From the IMG/VR virus record IMGVR_UViG_3300028802_000035, positions 1-41,987 of that record: a stretch of 41,987 nt of DNA; one strand, 5' to 3'. Positions 1-7,100 of this stretch are shown piece by piece. The notes beneath the pieces were generated by a model, which worked only from the letters and a program-made list of their open reading frames with translations, had not been told where the DNA came from and searched no databases. The translations under genes were made by a program, and so were the position numbers. This DNA is from a virus. Numbering within the stretch: the first letter of the stretch is position 1; every line of letters starts with the position of its first letter.

Positions 1-561
1 GAGGAGCACTACCGCCACGACTATGCCCTCGACAAGGCCAACGACCTTGTCCTGCTCGGCGCGATCCTGACCCAGCAGCTCGCGCTCTTCCGCGCACAGC
101 AGGAGGTCAACGGGATGAAACCCGAGTTCGACGGCGCGAACCTCCCGACCGGGAAGTACAAACGGGTGGCCCTCAAACCGACCGAGCTGAAAGCGGCGCA
201 GGATGTCGTCATGCGGGCCTCGAAAGAGATTCGCGAGCTGGAGACGACCCTCGGCATCGACAAGAAGACTCGCGACTCCGGCGGCAAACAGACGACTGCC
301 GATTACATTGCCGAGCTGAAGCGGGCCGGACTCCAGTTCGGAGTTCACATCTCCAAACGGGTGCTGGCCTACGAAGCCTTCGCGATGGAGCTGCGGACCA
401 AGCTGCGCATCCTCGCCAACGCCGACGACGAGGACAAAGCCTACGAGGACGTGTCCGAGGAGAAAGTGTTGGAGTGGTCTCGCAACGAGCTGGCGAAACT
501 CGAACAGGTCGATAAGGACTTCGCGGATGAGAAGGGCAAAGTCTTTGTAGGGCGGCTCTGA
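1..561 (+). CDS. Probable terminase small subunit (5' truncated)
   Basis: The reading frame is open from base 1, so the gene begins upstream of the window; an internal ATG at 115 is unlikely to be the true start because the frame continues upstream without a stop. The visible 186 residues are mostly helical and rich in charged residues, with a long Lys/Glu-rich C-terminal half ending in VFVGRL. No catalytic motif is visible. The stop codon overlaps the start of the large terminase as TGATG (559-563), implying translational coupling. Small terminases recognise phage DNA and load it onto the large subunit, and they usually sit directly upstream of it. The call rests mainly on this position; another packaging-module protein is possible. 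Confidence 0.5.
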   Translation, partial: EEHYRHDYALDKANDLVLLGAILTQQLALFRAQQEVNGMKPEFDGANLPTGKYKRVALKPTELKAAQDVVMRASKEIRELETTLGIDKKTRDSGGKQTTADYIAELKRAGLQFGVHISKRVLAYEAFAMELRTKLRILANADDEDKAYEDVSEEKVLEWSRNELAKLEQVDKDFADEKGKVFVGRL

Positions 562-2339
562 TGGCAGCGGCGGAATCGAAGCTCTGTCACATCCACGGAT
601 GGGCCGAACAGCGCCGACACAAGTCGGGGACCGGGATGGCTACCGACCCGGTGATGATCAGCCAGGGTGCCTGGACCTTCAATGAAGAGGACCTGCTCCT
701 GCTCGCCCTGCTCCAGGACCCCATCTTCGCGCCCGAGTTGTGCTGGCGCGACCCCTCGAACCACGAGTTCGCCGGGTGCTACCGGGTCCGCGACTACCAG
801 TACCCGCTCTTCCGCGTCACCGATCCCTACGCCGGGTTCGCGTGCGCGCGATCGGTCGGCAAGACGGAGAGCATCAAGGCCCGCGCCTTCAGCCACGTCT
901 TCCGCCGCACCGCCGAGAACCTGCTCGTCACCGCGCCCGAGCTGATCCACCTGCTGCCGTTGACCGACGCGATCGAGGAGCGCCTTCAGGACACCCGGCT
1001 CACCCGCGAGTTCCTGGACACGCGCGGCGGCAAGACCGGCTTCACCCACCGCCCGTTCGGCGCCGAGTTCCTGGACGGCACGAAGATTGTCGGCCGCATT
1101 CCGAGGCTCACCGGGACCGGCGTCAAGGGCCAGCACCAGCCGGACCTGATGATTGACGAGGCCCAGGACTATCCCGAGCGAGGGTGGGTCGAGGTCCACG
1201 AGACCGTGATGAAGGATCACGTCGATCGTGAAGGAAATCCTGACTTCCGTTACATGTTCTACGGCGTTCACTCGGGTGCGCGCGACTCGGGCTTCTTCAA
1301 ACGGATCAACGACGGCTCGTTCAAGCTCGTCACCGTAACCGCGATCCAGCGGCCAGGCTGGGGGAAATCGGAGAAGGATGCGGCGAAGGCCGCCTATGGC
1401 GGAACCTCGAACCCCGACTACCGGCGGAACATCTACGGCGAGCCCGGAGCCGCCGCCTCGGCCTTCTTCGTCACCGCGCGCCTCATGGCCTGCGTGGACC
1501 AGGGTCCGCCTAACGGTCGCCCCGAGGACTCGAAATACAACTCGCTGGAGTACGTCAAGCAGGACCTTCGCTGGGAGGAGGTCGAGGACATGTTGCTGCC
1601 GATCAGCCAGATACTCGACCTCCCCGGCGACCACGGCCCCATCTTCATGGGCGCAGACCTCGGGCTCAACGACTCGCCGACGGTGATCTCTTGTTTCTCG
1701 CACGAGAAGGTCAAGAACGTCGATCGCCTCAAACTGATCCGGCTCTACAAACTCCACCGCTTCACTAGCCGCCGCATCCGCGAAACCTTCTACGCCCTCG
1801 GCTCACACTTCGGCGCGAAGCTGATGGCCAACGGCATCGACGCCACCGGGCTCGGCAACCCGATCTGGCAGGAGATGCAGGAGGACGAGGTTGCGCCCAA
1901 ACACCTGATCGACGTGACGCGCGGCTACTTCTTCAACGCGAAGGTGCCGGTTGGAATCGAGGCGGGCGCCGTTACCGAGGACACCCAGGGCAATCTTCGC
2001 GACCAGTACGGCTCGGCCGTGAAGAAAGAGACCGACGAGTGGGGCCAGGAGCGCTTCGTCGTGACGATGCCGATGATCGAGGCGGGCACTCGCTACCTGC
2101 GCGAATTCGTGGACAGCGGCTTCTTCATGTTGCCGTTCGACCCGGAGATCACCACCGACATGCAGGGCGAGACTCAGCAGCGGGTGAAATCGGTCGGCGA
2201 ACGAACCAAACTGCATAAGCCGAACGCCTTCCACATCCTCGATTCCTTCCGGGGGATGGCGATGGGCTTCAAAGCTGGTGAAGTCGAAGAGGCGATGGCC
2301 GTCGATCGCCCGGCTCCCGTCCTGGACCTCGCGCTGTGA
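561..2339 (+). CDS. terL: Terminase large subunit (packaging ATPase/nuclease)
   Basis: This is the motor that pumps DNA into the prohead and cuts it. Over 592 residues the expected two-domain layout is visible. The ATPase has a Walker A-like loop ARSVGKT near residues 96-102 and a Walker B DLMIDE at 195-200. The C-terminal RNase H-like nuclease has three acidic motifs: ADLGLND with D366, GIDATG with D427 and HILDSF with D561. Length is normal for siphophage terminases. The start overlaps the previous stop (TGATG) and the stop overlaps the next GTG (GTGA), so it lies within one operon. An alternative start at residue 26 is possible but would break the coupling. Confidence 0.95.
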   Translation: MAAAESKLCHIHGWAEQRRHKSGTGMATDPVMISQGAWTFNEEDLLLLALLQDPIFAPELCWRDPSNHEFAGCYRVRDYQYPLFRVTDPYAGFACARSVGKTESIKARAFSHVFRRTAENLLVTAPELIHLLPLTDAIEERLQDTRLTREFLDTRGGKTGFTHRPFGAEFLDGTKIVGRIPRLTGTGVKGQHQPDLMIDEAQDYPERGWVEVHETVMKDHVDREGNPDFRYMFYGVHSGARDSGFFKRINDGSFKLVTVTAIQRPGWGKSEKDAAKAAYGGTSNPDYRRNIYGEPGAAASAFFVTARLMACVDQGPPNGRPEDSKYNSLEYVKQDLRWEEVEDMLLPISQILDLPGDHGPIFMGADLGLNDSPTVISCFSHEKVKNVDRLKLIRLYKLHRFTSRRIRETFYALGSHFGAKLMANGIDATGLGNPIWQEMQEDEVAPKHLIDVTRGYFFNAKVPVGIEAGAVTEDTQGNLRDQYGSAVKKETDEWGQERFVVTMPMIEAGTRYLREFVDSGFFMLPFDPEITTDMQGETQQRVKSVGERTKLHKPNAFHILDSFRGMAMGFKAGEVEEAMAVDRPAPVLDLAL

Positions 2340-2749
2340 CCCCGAAGGAAGTCCGCGAACTCCTCTACCGCGTCGCCAAGATCATGGTGCCGCGCTTCAG
2401 GGGCCGCAAAGAGGAACCGACGGCCCGCGAAAAAATCGAGGAGATGGAGGACCACCTGTTCGTCATCGCGCGCTGGCGGTGCGCGTTGGATGAGGCCCGG
2501 CTCTGGATGAATGACGCCACCCGGCAGCTCGAAGACCAGTGGGAGGACATCGAGGGTTGGCAGACCGTCGCCGATGGCAAAACCAAGCAGGCCGTGGTCA
2601 CCGCGAAACGCACCCTGCGACCGGAGCTGTATGACGGCATCCGAGAGGGCAAGTTCCTGATCGAGCGCCTGGGTGAGCAGATCAGGCGACTGGAGCGAGA
2701 CGAGGAGCAGACGATCTCGCGCGCCTACACCCTGATCTCCGGCGGCTAG
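2336..2749 (+). CDS. Small helical phage protein of unknown function
   Basis: A GTG start at 2336 overlaps the terminase stop as GTGA, supporting co-translation with it. The 137-residue product is predicted by eye to be nearly all helical, with many charged residues and possible coiled-coil stretches (for example around IERLGEQIRRLERDEEQ near the C-terminus). I recognise no family. Its place between terminase and portal is where packaging accessories or head chaperones are often found, but that is only positional. The stop TAG (2747-2749) lies in a CTAG palindrome that also provides the stop of the opposing minus-strand gene. Confidence 0.75.
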   Translation: MTPKEVRELLYRVAKIMVPRFRGRKEEPTAREKIEEMEDHLFVIARWRCALDEARLWMNDATRQLEDQWEDIEGWQTVADGKTKQAVVTAKRTLRPELYDGIREGKFLIERLGEQIRRLERDEEQTISRAYTLISGG

Positions 2750-3414
2750 CCCGTCGCGATGAACTCGCGGTGTGCGGCAAAGTCCTCCAGGGACGGGTCA
2801 TAGTTCTCGACCAACGTCACTTCGCCACCGCTGTCGATCTGGAAGAGCGAGTAACCGCGCTCCACCACCAGCAGGTCCCAGAAGTCCTTGAGGAAGGTCC
2901 GGCTGTCGAGGTTGCACGAGTTGAACTCGAAGGCGATGCGCTTCACCCAATCCGGTCGCAGGAGGAAGCCAGCGCCCCGGAGGATCGCCAGCTCGTGACC
3001 CTCGGCGTCGAGCTTCAGTAGATCGACTTCGCCGCCGCCGAGGTATTCGGAGAGCGCTCTGATCTCGACGGTGACGATGTGCGGGTGAAGCTCGACTCCG
3101 GCGTAGGAGAGGTCGCGACGGTGGAGCGACGCCGACTCGTCGGGACCCCCGGCGAAGTGGAGCTTGGCGACGCCAGGCTCTTCGGAGAGGCCGCAGCCGT
3201 GGACTTGCACGTTCTCCATGTCGAACGTCTCTTCATCCAGGCGGCGGTAGGCCGCAGGGTTCGGCTCGAAGCAGATGATCCGGCTGTTCGGCCAGATGCG
3301 GCGGAAGAGCTTGGTCATGTCGCCGACATTCGCTCCCACGTCGAAGATCGTGGGCTTGGTGGTCCCGAGGTTCAGCTTCTCGTAGAAGGCGATGTCGTGA
3401 CCCTGGACGCTCAC
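2746..3414 (-). CDS. FkbM-family SAM-dependent methyltransferase
   Basis: The 222-residue protein has a Rossmann SAM-binding motif IFDVGANVG at residues 23-31, an acidic strand end at E50 (ICFEPNP) and the signature LLKLDAEGHELAILRGA at 132-148 that marks FkbM-type methyltransferases. These usually O-methylate sugars or natural products. It starts with GTG at 3414, overlapping the stop of the upstream minus-strand ATP-grasp gene (GTGA), so the two form one operon read against the structural genes. Its stop shares CTAG with the convergent plus-strand gene. The substrate is unknown; a virion or host glycan, or a product of the ATP-grasp partner, are reasonable guesses. Confidence 0.88.
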   Translation of the reverse strand: MSVQGHDIAFYEKLNLGTTKPTIFDVGANVGDMTKLFRRIWPNSRIICFEPNPAAYRRLDEETFDMENVQVHGCGLSEEPGVAKLHFAGGPDESASLHRRDLSYAGVELHPHIVTVEIRALSEYLGGGEVDLLKLDAEGHELAILRGAGFLLRPDWVKRIAFEFNSCNLDSRTFLKDFWDLLVVERGYSLFQIDSGGEVTLVENYDPSLEDFAAHREFIATG

Positions 3415-4223
3415 GAGTCGGCCCGGTCGTACTTGCTGGGATCGTGCGCCTGGGGCTCAGCGCCCTCGCCGGTCTCGGGGTTCCAGCGGAAGGACTCCTC
3501 GCCAAATGCCATGTCGGTGATCCACCAGCTCCCATAGTGATCGACCAGCAGGTCCACCGACCAGAAGCCCGGCACCGCCAGACTCGCCCGCTTCGCCAGC
3601 TCGTCGCAGGTGTCCAGGTCACGATCACTAAGCTCGGACGCGCGTCCGAGCCTTTCGCGCCAGTTGTCCGGCGTCGGCTGCCCCAGCTCGATCGCATCGG
3701 CCAGCGCTTCGGGTGGCCAGTACGGCTGGCGGTGAACGATCTCGCCGTCGAAGACGAAGAAGCGGAACTCGCGGGTGACCGGGAACTCGTCCCAGGCCGC
3801 AACTCGGAAGAGCGGATCGGTGCGCAGCATCTTTCTCACCGCCCAGACGTGAGTCGGCAACCCGATCGGGTGAACGACGTGGCTCCATTCGACCAGGGCG
3901 AGGATGTGACGGGCGACCTCATCGTCGCGATTGAGGCAGCACGTCTCGGCCCACTGGTGCTTGGCCGAGCCATGGCCGGTCCGCAGGAAGACCGGGTAAC
4001 CGAACTTCACAGCGGCATCACTGATCTCCATGCACAGCTCTTGATAGCCCTCCGGAGCTTTGCCGTCGAGTAGCGCCACCGGGTCGCGCTCGCCTTCGGC
4101 CTTGATGATCGTCGTCTCCGGAACGGGCAGCCCGGCAGCTTCAAGTTTCGGGAGCCAGAAGGAGATGCAGTTCTGATCGCTGAGCATCGCGCGAGCATAC
4201 CTGCTCATGTAGGACGCCCCCAC
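3411..4223 (-). CDS. ATP-grasp domain ligase
   Basis: The protein has 270 residues with ATP-grasp features: a nucleotide-binding segment PVFLRTGHGSAKHQW near residues 78-92, a central TREFRFFVFDGEIVH, and a C-terminal metal-binding-like stretch WSVDLLVDHYGSWWITDMAFG with SFRW following. ATP-grasp enzymes form an acyl-phosphate and join it to an amine or thiol. The layout resembles the phage/bacterial R2K-type amidoligases, from memory. The first start is GTG at 4223; an ATG at 4208 (MSRYARAML) is equally plausible because neither has a clear Shine-Dalgarno. It is coupled by GTGA to the FkbM methyltransferase, suggesting a two-step modification. The substrate is not evident. Confidence 0.8.
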   Translation of the reverse strand: MGASYMSRYARAMLSDQNCISFWLPKLEAAGLPVPETTIIKAEGERDPVALLDGKAPEGYQELCMEISDAAVKFGYPVFLRTGHGSAKHQWAETCCLNRDDEVARHILALVEWSHVVHPIGLPTHVWAVRKMLRTDPLFRVAAWDEFPVTREFRFFVFDGEIVHRQPYWPPEALADAIELGQPTPDNWRERLGRASELSDRDLDTCDELAKRASLAVPGFWSVDLLVDHYGSWWITDMAFGEESFRWNPETGEGAEPQAHDPSKYDRADS

Positions 4224-4254
4224 GGGAAGCCCGGAATTTCCGGTCCGAACCCCG

Positions 4255-4292
4255 CCCTAACCTTCGCCGCTCTGCGCGGCGCAAGGTTAGGG
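4255..4292. repeat. Hairpin (possible terminator or operator)
   Basis: The left arm is 4255-4270 and the right arm 4276-4292. Ten perfect outer pairs (CCCTAACCTT with AAGGTTAGGG) and five inner pairs flank a one-versus-two-base bulge. No T-run follows on either strand, so a classical intrinsic terminator is not certain. It lies just upstream of the minus-strand ATP-grasp gene. Confidence 0.6.
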
Positions 4293-4378
4293 TCGCGTGC
4301 AGCAACTTCACCCTTCATGAACCGTGAACGTCGGAGCTTGAAGGTGGCTGTACGTTAAGGGGGTGATGGGAATCCCGA

Positions 4379-4448
4379 AGCGCGCAGCAGGCTCTCGTCG
4401 CGAGCAAGTACCCGCCAGGGCCTTGCGCTGAACCTCCTGCTGCGCGCT
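4379..4448. repeat. 13-bp inverted repeat with 44-nt loop
   Basis: AGCGCGCAGCAGG at 4379-4391 is exactly complementary to CCTGCTGCGCGCT at 4436-4448. The long loop contains a smaller GCTC/GAGC pairing. It may fold as RNA or bind a dimeric protein; no function can be assigned. Confidence 0.6.
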
Positions 4449-4518
4449 CTCACCGCAAAACGACGAACGGCTCCCGAAGGAGCCGCATCGCCGGTATCCG
4501 CTGGCGATCGGAGTCGGT

Positions 4519-4532
4519 GGTGTCCGGACACC
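4519..4532. repeat. Perfect 14-bp palindrome
   Basis: GGTGTCCGGACACC reads the same on both strands. A gapless palindrome of this kind suits a dimeric DNA-binding protein. It lies between two hairpins in the region upstream of the portal. Confidence 0.6.
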
Positions 4533-4557
4533 CCATTCCTTCGACGGGCAGCATGAG

Positions 4558-4594
4558 CGGAAGGCATTGTATGCGATCGATACAATGCCTTCCG
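4558..4594. promoter_or_regulatory. 15-bp-arm perfect inverted repeat (operator-like)
   Basis: Arms 4558-4572 and 4580-4594 are perfectly complementary around a 7-nt GCGATCG centre. The inner part (ATTGTAT / ATACAAT) is AT-rich in an otherwise GC-rich genome, as in many repressor operators. An outer pair TTCGACGG (4540-4547) and CCGTCGAA (4592-4599) gives a competing pairing. A recombination site or RNA hairpin is also possible. Confidence 0.6.
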
Positions 4595-4628
4595 TCGAAG
4601 ATCGCGGCCTCGGTCGCGGGGTGGAGAT

Positions 4629-4665
4629 GGGGGGGAGGTCATCTCGCTGGGGCGTCCTCCCCCCC
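4629..4665. repeat. G-run/C-run hairpin
   Basis: GGGGGGGAGG (4629-4638) is exactly complementary to CCTCCCCCCC (4656-4665) across a 17-nt loop. It stands immediately before the 21-nt direct repeats. There is no downstream T-run on the plus strand. Confidence 0.55.
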
Positions 4666-4668
4666 GCA

Positions 4669-4741
4669 CTTATCCGCCCCCGCCCGTTGCTTATTCGCCG
4701 TCTCGGCACCCTTATTCGCCATCCCAGCATCCTTACCCGGC
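4669..4741 (+). repeat. Four iteron-like direct repeats, 21-nt period
   Basis: The decamers start at 4669 (CTTATCCGCC), 4690 (CTTATTCGCC), 4711 (CTTATTCGCC) and 4732 (CTTACCCGGC). The spacing is exactly 21 nt each time, about two turns of B-DNA, so the copies face the same side. The intervening 11 nt are not conserved. The array ends 10 nt before the portal promoter. It may be an activator array for the late promoter or an initiator-binding origin. Confidence 0.75.
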
Positions 4742-4750
4742 CGAGTTCGG

Positions 4751-4762
4751 TCGTAGATTAGG
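4751..4762 (+). promoter_or_regulatory. Phage late-type promoter before portal
   Basis: TCGTAGATTAGG matches the recurring intergenic element of this phage. The -10-like TAGATT (4754-4759) ends 8 nt before the portal GTG, which leaves no room for a ribosome site, so the transcript is probably leaderless or nearly so. Confidence 0.7.
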
Positions 4763-4767
4763 ACGCG

Positions 4768-7071
4768 GTGCCGGAGATCGAAACCCAGACGATCAGCGGG
4801 CTGTTCGTCCCCGCCATGTACAGCGATAGTCCGCGCGGGCGTGGGGCCTTCGCTGACGACGAGCATCTGCCGCCGGGGATGGGCACCGTCGTCAACGACA
4901 CCGGCCTCCCCGACGAGGTCGTGATGGGCGCCACGCGGACCTTCTTCGAGGAGCGCTCGGCGATGGCGATGGGCCAGAACGATTTCCAGATGTACAACAA
5001 CCGCTCGGGCTCCCTGCTGGCGCGGGCTGAGTATCAGGCCCCGACGAACATCATCGAGGAGATCAAACTCGCCCGCGATCTGGCCGAACGCGACGATGAC
5101 GTGCGGGAGACGATCGGCGCGATGATCGCGCTTGCCTTCAGCGAAGGCATGGAGAACTTCCACGAAGACGAGCGGAGCCGTGCCGCCTTCAACGCGATCT
5201 GCGAGTACTCGAACATGGACGGGCGGCTGAAAGAGATTTACCGCGAGTACCTGATCGCGGCTCAGTTCACCACGGCGATCCCCTTCACCCGGACCCAGCT
5301 CGACATCAACCCGAGCACCGGCAACCGGCGGCTCGGCCAGCCGATGCTGGCCCCCTATATCGGGGTGCTGCCGTCCGAGAACATCCGGGTGGTCGGCAAT
5401 GACATGTTCGGGAAAGCCCAGCTCGCCTATGACCCGCCGACCGAAAAACTGCGGATTTGGCTGGAAGAGTTCTTCGGCGAGGCGACCACCGCCGCGAGGA
5501 AAGCCGAGATGCGGCGGCAGGACCCGTTCTCGGCGGCGATGTTCGTCGGCGTCCACAACGTCGATCCCCTCGACCCCCGCGAGGATCAGCCTGGCGACTG
5601 GGGTCACTACAGGCTCTTCCTCCTCAACCCGAGGATGTGTCAGCGGACGACGATGCCGAAGGGCTCCTGGAAATACCCCCGCCCGATCCTCACCGCCAAC
5701 TTCGCCCTACTGGAGGCCAAGCGGCTGCTGAACATCATGGACTACGCCCTCCTCCAGGGTGGCTCGAACTTCATCGTCGTCGCCAAGAAGGGCTCCGACC
5801 AGCGCCCGGCCCAGCCGGAGGAGGTCGCCAACCTCCGCGAAGTCGTCCGACGCGCGTCTCGAACTGGAGTGATCGTCGGCGACCACCGGCTCGACTTCGA
5901 CATCATCACCCCGAAACTGGATGAGCTGCTGAACGAAAAGAAGCGGCGTCTGCTCGGCCGGAAGATCGCGATGACGATGCTCCGGGTTCCCGAGTCCGGC
6001 GATCAGGAGTCCGGCAGCAGCAGCGAATCGCTCGAAGCAGAGATCGCGCCGCGCGTCATCGAATCCGACCGGCGCGACATCAAGCGCCACGTCGAGGGGA
6101 ATATCTACCAGGAGATCGTCCGGCGCAATCCACGGCTCTTCGCCAAAGGTCGAGCGACGCTGTGGTTCCCGAAGATCATCCTCCAGGGCACTCGCTACTT
6201 CACCGACTACGTGCTCAAACTCCGTGACCGTGGTGACATCCCGCGTTCCTGGGCCGTCGCCGCTGCCGGGTTCAGTTGGGAGGCGGCTGTCCAGGTCCGC
6301 AAGGGCGAGCTGGCGCGCGGCGAGGACGAGATCATGCAGCCGGGCTCAGTCCCGCACTCCTCCGAAGAAGCCGGTCCCCAGGACAACAACGAAGGTCGGC
6401 CGAAAGGCTCGGGCGATGGCTCGGAAAAAGACAAGTTCGCCCCGAAGAAAACCATCACGAAAAACAAAGGCGAGACGGTCAAAGCCTGGTTCGATGAGGG
6501 GCTGAATCTCACTATCCGCGTCGGCGAGGTCACCTACGCGATCCTTGAGGAGTTTGTCGAGACGAAAAGCGAGGGCCGCGTCCAGGACTACGAGCGCGAA
6601 GCCATCGAAGCCGAAGAGGCCGTCCAGAAAGGTCCCGTCGCGATCGTCCCGGTCAACCTCGGCGTGCCCGTCGAGAACCTGAAGGCGGTCCGGCTGCGCG
6701 AGGGCCTGTCGATGATCGTCGGGGAGCGCACCTACGACGGCGCGATCATGGCGAAGGCGATCTGCTTCCGCGAGTCGGAGTTCACCGCCCGCGAGGCCGA
6801 GACGCGCGTCGCTCGTTGGGGCTTCCCGCTCGCGCTCCTTCCCGACGGCGAGGAGATCGCGGCTGTGCCGCCCGAGCCCGCCGATCCTCCGGAGCCTGCC
6901 GACCCGCCCGAGCCCGCGCAACCACTGGAGCTGCACATCCACACCGCCGCCGACGGCAAAGAGCCGCCGACGCGGAAGCTGAAGATCGTCCGCGACAAGG
7001 ACGATCGCATTGTCGCCGTCGAAGAGGTTGATCCCGACGAGCCCGAGCCCGAGCCGGACCCGAAGCCTTAG
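4768..7071 (+). CDS. Portal protein
   Basis: The portal is the dodecameric ring at the capsid vertex through which DNA is packaged and ejected. Evidence is its position directly after the terminase module and before protease, scaffold and capsid genes, plus long helical segments and tryptophan-rich core strands across the first 500 residues. At 767 residues it is long for a portal. The C-terminal extension contains a Lys-rich segment, a second globular region and a proline/glutamate tail with the repeat PPEPAD near residues 700-718, ending EPEPEPDPKP. The GTG start at 4768 lies 8 nt after a -10-like hexamer with no Shine-Dalgarno, consistent with leaderless translation. Confidence 0.8.
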   Translation: MPEIETQTISGLFVPAMYSDSPRGRGAFADDEHLPPGMGTVVNDTGLPDEVVMGATRTFFEERSAMAMGQNDFQMYNNRSGSLLARAEYQAPTNIIEEIKLARDLAERDDDVRETIGAMIALAFSEGMENFHEDERSRAAFNAICEYSNMDGRLKEIYREYLIAAQFTTAIPFTRTQLDINPSTGNRRLGQPMLAPYIGVLPSENIRVVGNDMFGKAQLAYDPPTEKLRIWLEEFFGEATTAARKAEMRRQDPFSAAMFVGVHNVDPLDPREDQPGDWGHYRLFLLNPRMCQRTTMPKGSWKYPRPILTANFALLEAKRLLNIMDYALLQGGSNFIVVAKKGSDQRPAQPEEVANLREVVRRASRTGVIVGDHRLDFDIITPKLDELLNEKKRRLLGRKIAMTMLRVPESGDQESGSSSESLEAEIAPRVIESDRRDIKRHVEGNIYQEIVRRNPRLFAKGRATLWFPKIILQGTRYFTDYVLKLRDRGDIPRSWAVAAAGFSWEAAVQVRKGELARGEDEIMQPGSVPHSSEEAGPQDNNEGRPKGSGDGSEKDKFAPKKTITKNKGETVKAWFDEGLNLTIRVGEVTYAILEEFVETKSEGRVQDYEREAIEAEEAVQKGPVAIVPVNLGVPVENLKAVRLREGLSMIVGERTYDGAIMAKAICFRESEFTAREAETRVARWGFPLALLPDGEEIAAVPPEPADPPEPADPPEPAQPLELHIHTAADGKEPPTRKLKIVRDKDDRIVAVEEVDPDEPEPEPDPKP

Positions 7072-7073
7072 TC

Positions 7074-7096
7074 GCCGACGCGCGTCGTAGATTAAG
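7074..7096 (+). promoter_or_regulatory. Phage late-type promoter before protease
   Basis: GCCGACGCGC is followed by TCGTAGATTAAG (7085-7096). The -10-like TAGATT (7088-7093) is 7 nt before the ATG at 7101, so transcription should begin at or very near the start codon. The GACGCGCGTC palindrome (7077-7086) overlaps the element. Confidence 0.7.
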
Positions 7097-7100
7097 CCGC

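Larger units (their letters stand above)
4224..4767. other. Structured non-coding region upstream of portal
   Basis: This is the only gene-free stretch over 300 bases. It holds a series of inverted repeats: 4255-4292, 4379-4391 with 4436-4448 (13-bp perfect arms), 4468-4485 (7-bp stem with CGAA loop), 4487-4492 with 4503-4508, 4519-4532 (GGTGTCCGGACACC, perfect palindrome), 4558-4594 (15-bp perfect arms) and 4629-4665 (10-bp perfect arms). Four 21-nt-spaced direct repeats (4669-4741) and the portal promoter (4751-4762) follow. Open frames exist on both strands but lack ribosome sites and run through the hairpins, so I treat them as spurious. It could be an operator array, a replication or packaging site, or a structured RNA. 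Confidence 0.7.

Noticed and set aside
441-1757. 438-residue minus-strand open frame across the terminase
   Set aside because: It is an antisense shadow of the large terminase, which has all expected motifs.
4558-4594. Phage attachment site (attP)
   Set aside because: No integrase is present in the window and no tRNA-like or host-derived core is seen, so an attachment site cannot be supported; operator is preferred.
4308-4730. 140-residue minus-strand open frame in the non-coding block
   Set aside because: It runs through several perfect hairpins, has no ribosome site and has an Arg/Ser/Pro composition typical of non-coding GC-rich DNA. It was considered as a precursor peptide for the ATP-grasp enzyme, but no repeat core or leader pattern was seen.
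6868-6924. Tandem coding repeat in the portal tail as a mobile or regulatory element
   Set aside because: The repeat encodes PPEPAD units in frame and is an ordinary low-complexity protein tail.
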